Below the pieces are notes generated by a model. The model did not search any database. It saw only the letters and a list, made by a program, of their open reading frames with translations, and was not told the origin of the DNA. From positions 1 to 6,269 of the forward strand of contig JAQBUS010000079.1 in assembly GCA_027623875.1 (NCBI GenBank): a DNA stretch of 6,269 bases, read 5' to 3'. Below, in pieces: positions 1 through 5,948 of the stretch. This DNA is from Pseudomonadota bacterium (GTDB lineage: Bacteria > Pseudomonadota > Alphaproteobacteria > Rhodobacterales > Rhodobacteraceae). The position numbers and the translations under genes are program-made. Each line of letters opens with the position of its first letter. Position 1 is the first letter of the stretch.

Positions 1-530
1 GATCCAGCTGTAGCGATAAGGTTTATTCCCTCTGACCTTGCCCATTGACAAGCAATTAACCCTACACCCCCGGCCGCAGCATGAAATAAAACTGTGTCTC
101 CCTTTGCGATCGGGACAGTTCGGTGAAATAAATACTGAACAGTTAAACCTTTCAACATCATGGCCGCGCCCTCTTCAAACGATATATCATCTGGCAATGG
201 GCACACTTGTGCCGCTGGCATAACTCGACATTCTGAATAAGCACCCGGAGGGTTTGACGCGTAAGCCACGCGGTCTCCAATCTTAACGTGCGTTACCCCT
301 GCACCAACAGCCTCAACAACCCCAGATGCCTCCATGCCCAGGGTCAAAGGTAACTCCAGAGGGTACAAACCGGTTCTTTGATATATATCTATAAAATTTA
401 AACCAACTGCTTTATGTCTTACTATTAATTCACCAGCACTCGGAGTCCCCACTTCAATATCAACGATTTTCATTACCGATGAATTTCCAAATTCTTCAAT
501 TAGAACTGTTTTTGTCATAGAATTGCTCAT
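1..530 (-). CDS. NADPH:quinone oxidoreductase (zeta-crystallin type MDR), 3' end cut by window edge
   Basis: I translated the reverse complement and obtained 176 codons open to the window edge, so the C-terminal part is missing. This is the N-terminal GroES-like domain and the start of the Rossmann domain of a medium-chain dehydrogenase/reductase. Visible signatures are LNFIDIYQRTGLYP (about residues 44-57), the LGMEASGVVEAVG block (64-76), GDRVAYA (85-91), and the nucleotide-binding signature GDTVLFHAAAGGVG (144-157), whose AAxGGVG is diagnostic of the quinone oxidoreductase branch. Structural and catalytic zinc ligands of alcohol dehydrogenases are not seen. The family reduces quinones or activated enones with NADPH in the cytoplasm. 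The start at 530 is chosen because AAAGGA lies 7 bases upstream (538-543); an internal Met at 518 is the alternative. It follows the P450 gene on the same strand after 80 bases, without a clear terminator, so cotranscription is likely. The family is certain; the substrate is unknown. Confidence 0.93.
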   Translation of the reverse strand, partial: MSNSMTKTVLIEEFGNSSVMKIVDIEVGTPSAGELIVRHKAVGLNFIDIYQRTGLYPLELPLTLGMEASGVVEAVGAGVTHVKIGDRVAYASNPPGAYSECRVMPAAQVCPLPDDISFEEGAAMMLKGLTVQYLFHRTVPIAKGDTVLFHAAAGGVGLIACQWARSEGINLIATAG

Positions 531-610
531 AGGGTTTTCCTTTAATGAATGCCTAACTAAGCTTATGGTTTTTCAAAAGCTAAGTGCAACATATAAATTT
601 ATTAATAATG

Positions 611-1768
611 TCACCATGTGACATTAACTGCTATTGGGCCCCTAAAAGCCCAACCCATAAATTTAGTATTCCCTTCTAAACTTAGATTTGGAAAGCGTTC
701 AAATAACATTGGAAGTGCAACCTCAGAAATTAAGGATTTTGATACCCATGCCCCAGCACAAAAATGTGGACCAGCACCAAAGGTTATCGAAGCTGAAACA
801 TCCCGTTTGATATTAAAGTTATCGGCTTTATCAAAGATCAACTCATCTCTGTTTGCTGAACCAAACATAAAGAACACTCTATCGTCTGGGTGAAAATCAA
901 CGCCTTTAAACCTGTATTTTTTCTCTACCCTTCTCGGTGACATCCCAATAGGTGATATCCAACGGCCAAATTCCTCAAAAGCCTTCAGCCAAGAGAAATC
1001 GCCTCTTTTTACTAATTTTAATTGTTCGGGGTGCTTCAATAAAGCCCACGTAGTGCCTGAAATAGCATCCCTTGGTTCATTCTGCCCTCCTGAAATAGCT
1101 AACTTTACATTTGCCCTCAGTTGATCAAAGTTTAACCCCGACGTTAATTGAACGGAAATTAAAGAGCTATCAGGTTTATCCTTTAGTGTTGGTAAAATTT
1201 CATCAATATGTTTGTCGATCGAGGAAGTGCAATCCTTGCAGTTTTCTTCAATTTCTGGATCTCCTTGGTAATTAGCAATACCATCCATCATGCCTTGGCT
1301 CACTCTATCCATTTCATTCCAAGACATATTAGTAAGCCCCGTCACGACTTTTAAGGCTTCAGCAGAAACTGGCATCGCAAAGTCTTTAACAATATCTGCT
1401 TTTCTAAAACTTTCTATCCTATTTAAGATCTCTGCAGTGCTTTTAATGAATTGATTTTGCCAAGAATCTCGGACAGTTTTGGGCGAAAAACTTGGAAACA
1501 CAGCTCGACGCTCCAACATGTGGGCATGGCCGTCTTTACGCATCATATTTGTTCCCATTAACTTTGACATCAGCCCGTCAGGTTGGTGCGACGAAAAGGT
1601 TTCGATTAACTTCTCATTTACAGAAATATCGTCTCGAAGAGTAATTAGTGTTGCACCCAACTGGGGTACGTAGGAAATGGGTTGATTTGACCTCATATTT
1701 TTTAAATCTGGGTACGGATCAGCCGTGAAATCAGGTAGGTCAATATTGTATATCGGTGCGCTAGACAT
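611..1768 (-). CDS. Cytochrome P450 monooxygenase, soluble bacterial class, atypical I-helix
   Basis: A 385-residue soluble P450 without a membrane anchor, close to the usual bacterial length of about 400. Landmarks in order: C-helix DGHAHMLERR (79-88); I-helix ISGGQNEPRDAISG (225-238); K-helix ExxR as E266-R269; meander; and heme loop FGAGPHFCAG (330-339), with Cys337 the axial heme thiolate. The I-helix is unusual: by alignment with P450cam VGGLDT, the conserved Asp-Thr pair is replaced by Asn230-Glu231, followed by Pro232. GGxNEPRD-type I-helices are known to me from a subset of proteobacterial and actinobacterial P450s, so this looks like a subfamily trait rather than damage. Such enzymes insert one oxygen atom into hydrophobic substrates using electrons from a ferredoxin and its reductase, neither of which is encoded here. 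The start at 1768 has only a weak ribosome site (TAAG), in an A/T-rich leader. It lies downstream of marR and upstream of the quinone oxidoreductase, all leftward. Substrate unknown. Confidence 0.95.
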   Translation of the reverse strand: MSSAPIYNIDLPDFTADPYPDLKNMRSNQPISYVPQLGATLITLRDDISVNEKLIETFSSHQPDGLMSKLMGTNMMRKDGHAHMLERRAVFPSFSPKTVRDSWQNQFIKSTAEILNRIESFRKADIVKDFAMPVSAEALKVVTGLTNMSWNEMDRVSQGMMDGIANYQGDPEIEENCKDCTSSIDKHIDEILPTLKDKPDSSLISVQLTSGLNFDQLRANVKLAISGGQNEPRDAISGTTWALLKHPEQLKLVKRGDFSWLKAFEEFGRWISPIGMSPRRVEKKYRFKGVDFHPDDRVFFMFGSANRDELIFDKADNFNIKRDVSASITFGAGPHFCAGAWVSKSLISEVALPMLFERFPNLSLEGNTKFMGWAFRGPIAVNVTW

Positions 1769-1817
1769 TCATTAATCAACTTATTTTTTAAAAAATTTCG
1801 CTGTAGTACTTTATTTC

Positions 1818-1850
1818 AAAGGCATAGCTTTATTCTAAAAGCTGGCCTTT
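1818..1850 (-). terminator. Imperfect hairpin between marR and the P450 gene, possible terminator/attenuator
   Basis: On the plus strand AAAGGC (1818-1823) pairs with GCCTTT (1845-1850) and AGCTTT (1826-1831) pairs with AAAGCT (1838-1843), separated by a small internal loop (AT opposite G) around a 6-base apical loop. This gives 12 base pairs. On the leftward transcript it falls after the marR frame and 50 bases before the P450 start. It is followed by TGAAATAAAG-type sequence rather than a clean U run, so Rho-independent termination would be weak. It could be partial attenuation, an mRNA stability element, or a regulator binding site. The structure is seen directly; the role is inferred. Confidence 0.4.
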
Positions 1851-1885
1851 CTATTTTAGGTGCTAAATCGTCCATCAAACCGATC

Positions 1886-1963
1886 CTAATTGCTTTGTTT
1901 CATGTTATACTTAGTAATTTTTTCTAAAACCCTTACGAATTCCAAAAATTCATGTTTTGTGAG
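1886..1963 (-). pseudogene. In-frame continuation of marR beyond its TAG codon (C-terminal helix)
   Basis: Immediately after the marR stop (TAG at 1966-1964) the same frame stays open for 25 codons, beginning LTKHEFLEFVRVLEKI and ending with TAG at 1888-1886. The sequence has the amphipathic character (spaced L, F, V, I with K and E) of the last helix of MarR proteins, which packs against helix 1 to complete the dimer interface. No start codon or ribosome site precedes it, so it is not an independent gene. It is either the disconnected tail of a nonsense-mutated repressor or a readthrough extension giving about 168 residues. That it belongs to marR is a strong inference from frame, position and composition. 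Confidence 0.7.
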
Positions 1964-2392
1964 CTAACCAACAATAAGTTCATTACGCATGTCACTAAAT
2001 TTCAAAACTTGGGCGTGGAGCTTTTTTCCAGCTTTAGTAGTTGTAATTCTAACTGAACGCGCATCTTTTTCTGATTGCTTTACAGTCAAGAGATCTTTTT
2101 GTGTCATTACCTTAAGTAATCGGCTGAGTTGGCCCTTATCAATATTTAGTGTTTCTTGAACACATCTAAATGCCACTGGTTCCATTTCATGAGTAATACC
2201 TAAAATGCGCCATTGACTAACGGTTATATCAAAACTTTTCTTAAACCAGTACGCTCCATTTTTTTCGTGTATTACGACAAGCCGAGCCAATCTAAAAGCG
2301 AGGCCATCGCTAATTTTACGAAGCTCTGGGTGTACTCTGTTAGAAGCGGTAACTCTAAAACCTTTATCCCTTGGTTCTTTTACCAGGCTCAA
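1964..2392 (-). CDS. MarR-family transcriptional repressor, ends early at an in-frame TAG
   Basis: A 142-residue winged helix-turn-helix protein. Helix 1 covers about 24-52 (LRKISDGLAFRLARLVV), a dimerisation segment follows at FDITVSQWRILGI (54-66), the HTH with recognition helix lies at about 74-97 (ETLNIDKGQLSRLLKVM), and the wing carries the family hallmark D110-x-R-S followed by ITTTKAG (116-122). MarR proteins bind palindromes as dimers and usually release DNA on binding a small phenolic or lipophilic ligand. I place the start at the TTG at 2392 because GGAG (2401-2404) lies 8 bases upstream. A longer frame can begin at TTG 2428 (154 residues) but has no ribosome site and would run through the palindrome at 2421-2440. 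No ATG is available. The stop cuts the protein before the usual final helix, which continues in frame afterwards. It is the first gene of the leftward group and probably represses itself and perhaps the P450 and quinone reductase genes. The family is sure; functionality is uncertain. Confidence 0.85.
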   Translation of the reverse strand: MSLVKEPRDKGFRVTASNRVHPELRKISDGLAFRLARLVVIHEKNGAYWFKKSFDITVSQWRILGITHEMEPVAFRCVQETLNIDKGQLSRLLKVMTQKDLLTVKQSEKDARSVRITTTKAGKKLHAQVLKFSDMRNELIVG

Positions 2393-2400
2393 CTTAATGT

Positions 2401-2404
2401 CTCC
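2401..2404 (-). promoter_or_regulatory. Ribosome binding site (GGAG) that decides the marR TTG start
   Basis: GGAG within TATGGAG on the minus strand stands 8 bases before the TTG at 2392. It is the only Shine-Dalgarno-like element near any possible marR start, so it favours 2392 over the upstream TTG at 2428 or GTG at 2422. Confidence 0.6.
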
Positions 2405-2420
2405 ATAAAATACGTTCACC

Positions 2421-2440
2421 TTAATCAAAAATTTGACTAA
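2421..2440. promoter_or_regulatory. Candidate MarR operator: 20-bp imperfect palindrome
   Basis: The sequence TTAATCAAAAATTTGACTAA matches its own reverse complement at 8 of 10 position pairs; the core is TCAAA-AA-TTTGA. This size, AT-richness and symmetry are typical of MarR operators. It lies about 20 bases downstream of the marR -10 box and 28 bases upstream of the chosen start codon, where a bound dimer would block transcription. A second AAATTTGA, in the same orientation, begins 19 bases away (2448-2455), about two helical turns, at the predicted transcription start. The symmetry is seen directly; binding is inferred. Confidence 0.55.
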
Positions 2441-2458
2441 GACAACAAAATTTGATTC

Positions 2459-2464
2459 ATTATA
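2459..2464 (-). promoter_or_regulatory. marR promoter -10 box (TATAAT)
   Basis: A perfect TATAAT consensus is read leftward at 2464-2459. The expected -35 position about 17 bases upstream holds only a weak match (AGTGGA/GTGGAT), and the intervening DNA is very AT-rich. Transcription would begin near 2452, giving a leader of about 60 bases containing the palindrome and the GGAG site. Confidence 0.5.
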
Positions 2465-2510
2465 AATACGAAAAATTTATATCCACTTAAATAAACGCTC
2501 TTTGTTGCTT

Positions 2511-2545
2511 GCATCCCAATAAAGAAAGACTGCTTTATGGGCTGC
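2511..2545. repeat. Strong stem-loop in the divergent spacer
   Basis: The arms are GCA-T-CCCA(A)TAAAG (2511-2524) and CTTTATGGG-C-TGC (2533-2545). They pair over 12 bp with one T/C mismatch and one bulged A, closing a loop AAAGACTG. No run of T follows on either strand, so it is not a standard Rho-independent terminator. It lies just upstream of the marR promoter. It may be a small-RNA element, a dispersed palindromic repeat or a protein site; the function is unknown. Confidence 0.45.
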
Positions 2546-2589
2546 TTATGTGTTTCAGATTACAAATAAGTAACTGTAATTAAATTTGA

Positions 2590-2838
2590 TCAATGCATCG
2601 AATTATTTTTCAAAATCGACTTCTCTGATTTTCTAATTTGGTTGTTGGTAGCGATTGCATCAAACGAACTAAACTTAGAATGCCATCACTCGAAATGTTT
2701 TTTAACTGGTCTTGAAAGGTTTTCGGATTTGACGTCGTCTCCGAAGTAAAAAATTCCAACTGCAAGACATTTCTCTAGTGGATAAACTGATCTCAGAGGG
2801 CACACGTTTAACTGACTTTCAAAGGCTAAAAGGTTGAC
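2590..2838 (-). pseudogene. Possible degraded reading frame in the spacer, not recognised
   Basis: On the minus strand a frame runs from 2838 to the TGA at 2592-2590 with only one internal TGA (at about 2688). It includes segments such as PLEKCLAVGIFYFGDDVKSE and FSSFDAIATNNQIRKSEKS. It has no ATG start, an in-frame stop just upstream and no ribosome site. I do not recognise the family. The open length is somewhat more than expected in AT-rich spacer DNA, so it may be a gene fragment or dispersed repeat, but chance is a real alternative. The rest of the spacer to 3037 shows only AT-rich DNA and the regulatory elements listed. Confidence 0.2.
2722..2745. repeat. 24-bp dyad with nested palindrome GACGTC
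   Basis: TTCGGA (2722-2727) is the inverse of TCCGAA (2740-2745), and the palindrome GACGTC (2731-2736) shares exactly the same centre. Nine of the 12 position pairs are complementary, with three central mismatches on each side. It is more GC-rich than its surroundings. It resembles a two-step operator or a palindromic repeat more than a terminator, as no T run follows. It coincides with the FGDDVKSE part of the possible degraded frame. Role unknown. Confidence 0.4.
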
Positions 2839-2992
2839 TGCTCATACATAATTCAAAAAAAACCCTGACTGTTGGCTAAGATGCTATCACTTAATAGGGT
2901 GTGAAGTCCCTCTAAAATGAGTCAAAATTAATTTTTAAAAAAAGCTCAGAACTCTGGTGGGAATGTGTATTTTCAAATTAAAAGCATTCAGG

Positions 2993-3007
2993 TAGAATGT
3001 AATTCTA
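2993..3007 (+). promoter_or_regulatory. Sulfatase promoter -10 with overlapping 6-3-6 inverted repeat
   Basis: TAGAAT (2993-2998) is a good -10 hexamer, with a weak -35 candidate (TTTCAA, about 2971-2976) 17 bases upstream and the ATG 39 bases downstream. The same TAGAAT forms a perfect inverted repeat with ATTCTA (3002-3007) around GTA. More GAAT/ATTC half-sites lie nearby (2961, 2986, 3007). A protein bound here would occlude the -10, so this may be the operator for the rightward operon. It differs from the marR palindrome, suggesting a different regulator. The promoter and function are inferred. Confidence 0.35.
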
Positions 3008-3037
3008 TTCAAATCTAATCATACGGGAAGCTGTTCG

Positions 3038-4681
3038 ATGAATATACTATTTATAATGTATGATCAGCTCAGGTTCGACTATTTAAGCTGCACTGGGCAC
3101 CCTTACATTAAAACTCCTAACTTTGATAAGATAGCTTCTATGGGAGTTAATTTCTCCAACACCTATGTTCAATCTCCAATATGCGGGGCAAGCCGTATGT
3201 CATTTTACACGGGTCGATACACTAGCTCTCATGGCGCACACTGGAACGGCTTTCCACTTAGAGTGGGTGAAATGACACTTGGGGATCATTTAAGAAATTT
3301 AGGCATGGATTGCTGGCTAATTGGAAAAACCCATATGCAAGCTGACGCTGCAGGCATGGAACGGTTAGGGCTTTCTCCAGACAGTATAATAGGTGCAAGG
3401 CAGGCCGAATGCGGGTTTGACGTCTGGAAGCGAGATGACGGATTATGGGCGCAAGGACCAGATGGCATCTACGGCGAGGGAGATAAATCATATAATGAAT
3501 TTTTGAAATCAAAAGGTTACGATGGGGAAAACCCGTGGGCAGATTATGCTAATGCCAGCCTAGAAAATGGCGAAATCGCTAGTGGGTGGTTTTTAAAAAA
3601 TGCTGATAAACCGGCAAATATTCGCGAAGAAGATAGCGAGACACCTTGGCTAACTAGCGAAGCAATTAACTTTATGAAGCACACGAAGGAACCCTGGTGT
3701 GCGCATGTTAGCTATATAAAACCTCACTGGCCCTATATTGTCCCCTCTCCTTATCACAAGATGTATGGCCAAAATCAAATCCTCCCAGCAACTCGCCATC
3801 CAATTGAAAAAGAAAATACGCATCCGGTCTATAATGCTTTTTTAAATAACAAAATTGCAAAAGCTTTTCAAAACGATGCAGCAAGGGCAAAAGTAATTCC
3901 TGCTTACATGGGCTTAATTAAACAATGCGATGATCAGCTAGAGAGAATTATTAACTATCTTGAAGAAACTGGTGAAATCAAGGACACAGTAATTGTTCTC
4001 ACTTCAGACCACGGGGATTATCTTGGAGATCACTGGTTGGGTGAAAAAGACCTATTCCACGATCCTTCCGTCAAGATACCCATGATTATTTATGATCCTC
4101 GGGCATCAGCAGACAAAACTCGCGGAACAACCTGCTCCAATCTAGTTGAGAGCATAGACTTATCTGCAACTTTTATCGAAATGGCCGGTGGTACTGTTCC
4201 AGATCATATTATTGAGGGGAAATCTTTAATCCCGTTCTTAAACGGAACCCCTGTAACGAATTGGAGAGAAGTGGTGTTTAGCGAATATGATTATTCAATT
4301 ACACCAATGGCTAAGGAGTTGGGGGTTGAAGATAAAGATGCTCGGCTTTTTATGGTTTTTGATGGTCGATACAAGTTGATCCATGCGGAAGGCGGCTTTA
4401 GGCCAATCCTATTCGACTTAGAAAGTGATCCGGATGAATTTCAGGACTTAGGGAAGCAAGATAATCATAAAGAAATTATCAAAATTTTATATGCTCATCT
4501 TGCTCAATGGGGACTCAGAATGTCTCAGCGGGTCACTAAATCTGCTCAGGATATACATAATATGAGAGGTGCTGCAGCACGTAAAGGAATCTTACCTTTT
4601 TTGGTTGACGGTTCAGAAGTGGAACCAGAACTAATATCCAAATATTTAGGACAGGCTCGTAAAAATTATCTAGATGAATAA
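3038..4681 (+). CDS. Sulfatase / phosphonate monoester hydrolase-type enzyme, cytoplasmic
   Basis: A 547-residue alkaline-phosphatase-superfamily hydrolase. The metal and active-site set is complete: D9-Q10 at the end of strand 1 (FIMYDQLRFD); C49-G-A-S-R53, the formylglycine-type motif; G96-K97-T-H99; KPHWPY with H230; T-S-D324-H325-G; and K337 in the GEKDLFHD loop. After the large N-terminal domain comes the usual C-terminal subdomain (DGRYKLIHAEGG, then LFDLESDPDEFQDLG at 459-472). Cys49 should be oxidised to formylglycine by a maturase not seen here. The motif is CxAxR instead of the commoner CxPxR. There is no signal peptide, so it acts in the cytoplasm on an imported ester. The PHxPY and C-terminal regions recall phosphonate monoester hydrolases, but GKTH is sulfatase-like, so the substrate could be a sulfate or phosphonate/phosphate ester. 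The start has GGGAAG 7 bases upstream. It is 64 bases ahead of the thiolase gene and is likely the first gene of that operon. Confidence 0.92.
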   Translation: MNILFIMYDQLRFDYLSCTGHPYIKTPNFDKIASMGVNFSNTYVQSPICGASRMSFYTGRYTSSHGAHWNGFPLRVGEMTLGDHLRNLGMDCWLIGKTHMQADAAGMERLGLSPDSIIGARQAECGFDVWKRDDGLWAQGPDGIYGEGDKSYNEFLKSKGYDGENPWADYANASLENGEIASGWFLKNADKPANIREEDSETPWLTSEAINFMKHTKEPWCAHVSYIKPHWPYIVPSPYHKMYGQNQILPATRHPIEKENTHPVYNAFLNNKIAKAFQNDAARAKVIPAYMGLIKQCDDQLERIINYLEETGEIKDTVIVLTSDHGDYLGDHWLGEKDLFHDPSVKIPMIIYDPRASADKTRGTTCSNLVESIDLSATFIEMAGGTVPDHIIEGKSLIPFLNGTPVTNWREVVFSEYDYSITPMAKELGVEDKDARLFMVFDGRYKLIHAEGGFRPILFDLESDPDEFQDLGKQDNHKEIIKILYAHLAQWGLRMSQRVTKSAQDIHNMRGAAARKGILPFLVDGSEVEPELISKYLGQARKNYLDE

Positions 4682-4745
4682 AAATTCAAAAACAAAATTA
4701 TGAAAACTGAATATCTGTTATTATCACTATAATTAGGAGTATTTT

Positions 4746-5948
4746 ATGCGAGAAGCTGTTATCGTTTCCACAGCCAGAACACCCATTGGAAAAGCTTACC
4801 GAGGAGCTTTTAATGACACTCAGGCCCAGGCATTAGCAGGTCATGCTATCGCAGAAGCCGTGAAACGTTCCGGCATTGAAAACCACGAGGTCGATGACGT
4901 AATTGTTGGGGCAGCAACGCAGCAAGGAACTCAAGGTGGAAACATAGCTAGGCAGTCGCTTCTTCGAGCAGGCCTACCAGTTACAGTAGCCGGAATGTCA
5001 CTAGATCGCCAATGCGCATCCGGTTTAATGGCAATAGCTACAGCGGCAAAAGAAATAATTGACGACGGCATGCAAGTTACTGTTGGTGGGGGCGTTGAAT
5101 CAGTTTCTCTAACTAGGAATGACAACTACCGAGTTGATAGAGCCCGTGACCCATGGTTCCAAAATAATTTACCAAGTATGTACATGACTATGATCGAAAC
5201 TGCAGAAAATGTAGCTGAAAGGTACAACATAACTAGAGAGGTTCAAGACGAGTACGCCTATCAATCTCAAATGCGAACAGCTGCAGCAAAAGAAATGGGC
5301 CTATTCGATAAAGAAATAGTTCCAATGAAATCATTTATGAAAACTAAAAATAAAGAGACGGGCTTATCGAGTTCTATCGAGTTAAAATTGAAAGAAGATG
5401 AAGGTAATCGTCCAAGCACAACTCTAGAAGGCCTTAGGTCCCTAAAACCTGTGTTCCGCGACGGGTTAAACCTAAAAGAAGGAAAGTATATTACTGCCGG
5501 CAATGCCTCCCAGCTTTCAGATGGAGCTTCTGCTGCTGTCTTAATGGAAGCTAAGGAAGCAGAAAGAAGAGGCATTCAAGCACTTGGCTTTTATCGAGGC
5601 ATATCAGTTGCTGGATGTGAACCAGACGAAATGGGTATTGGTCCAATTTATGCCGTTCCAAAGCTATTAAAAGCTAATGGACTAAAACTTGACGATATTG
5701 GTTTATGGGAATTAAACGAGGCTTTTGCTAGTCAAGTCCTATATTGCAGAGATAAACTTGGGATTCCTGATGAAATCCTTAACGTTAACGGTGGAAGTAT
5801 TTCGGTCGGTCATCCCTTTGGCATGACGGGGGCCAGAGTCGTAGGGCATGCTTTAATCGAGGGAAAAAGACGTGGGGGTAAATACGTCGTTTGCACCATG
5901 TGCGTAGGCGGTGGAATGGGCGCTGCTGGTTTATTTGAAATAATATAA
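4746..5948 (+). CDS. Thiolase, acetyl-CoA C-acyltransferase/acetyltransferase
   Basis: A 400-residue thiolase, normal length for the degradative/biosynthetic thiolase family. It starts with the typical REAVIVSTARTPIGKA. The nucleophile is Cys90 in DRQCASGLMAI, the oxyanion-hole Asn324 lies in WELNEAFA (321-328), His356 in GHPFGMTGAR, and the acid/base Cys386 in CTMCVGGGMG (383-392). TAGNASQLSDGAS (250-262) is the conserved CoA-pocket stretch. It cleaves 3-ketoacyl-CoA with CoA to acetyl-CoA and a shortened acyl-CoA, the last step of beta-oxidation; acetoacetyl-CoA thiolase activity cannot be separated by eye. An excellent AGGAG (4735-4739) stands 6 bases before the ATG. The hydroxyacyl-CoA dehydrogenase gene follows 78 bases later on the same strand with no terminator visible between, so the two probably form consecutive steps of one operon. 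Cytoplasmic. Confidence 0.96.
   Translation: MREAVIVSTARTPIGKAYRGAFNDTQAQALAGHAIAEAVKRSGIENHEVDDVIVGAATQQGTQGGNIARQSLLRAGLPVTVAGMSLDRQCASGLMAIATAAKEIIDDGMQVTVGGGVESVSLTRNDNYRVDRARDPWFQNNLPSMYMTMIETAENVAERYNITREVQDEYAYQSQMRTAAAKEMGLFDKEIVPMKSFMKTKNKETGLSSSIELKLKEDEGNRPSTTLEGLRSLKPVFRDGLNLKEGKYITAGNASQLSDGASAAVLMEAKEAERRGIQALGFYRGISVAGCEPDEMGIGPIYAVPKLLKANGLKLDDIGLWELNEAFASQVLYCRDKLGIPDEILNVNGGSISVGHPFGMTGARVVGHALIEGKRRGGKYVVCTMCVGGGMGAAGLFEII

Noticed and set aside
38..223. Plus-strand open frame of 61 codons
   Set aside because: It lies antisense to the quinone oxidoreductase gene, whose minus-strand translation carries clear family motifs; no protein family is recognisable in the plus frame.
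618..893. Plus-strand open frame of 91 codons inside the P450 gene
   Set aside because: It is antisense to the conserved heme-loop region of the P450; the composition reflects the opposite strand's coding.
2213..2440. Plus-strand open frame of 75 codons opposite marR
   Set aside because: It is a shadow of the HTH gene, with no ribosome site and no family features.
2733..2837. Plus-strand fragment with FQLQDISLVDKLISEG as a transposase tail
   Set aside because: It is only 34 codons, bounded by stops, with no recognised family and no inverted terminal repeats or target duplications nearby.
2861..2911. ACCCT/AGGGT and AGGG/CCCT pairings as alternative attenuator hairpins or a tRNA T-arm
   Set aside because: The stems are only 4-5 bp, no tRNA cloverleaf or TTCGA-type loop can be drawn, and no leader peptide is present.
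3258..3890. Three minus-strand frames inside the sulfatase gene
   Set aside because: All are antisense to regions with conserved sulfatase residues and lack upstream translation signals.
4699..4731. Tiny frame MKTEYLLLSL between sulfatase and thiolase as a leader peptide
   Set aside because: No ribosome site precedes it and no attenuator hairpin follows; chance in AT-rich DNA is sufficient.
4728..4733. TATAAT before the thiolase as an internal promoter
   Set aside because: Transcription would start about at the ATG and lose the strong AGGAG site, and no -35 is apparent; it is better read as spacer sequence.
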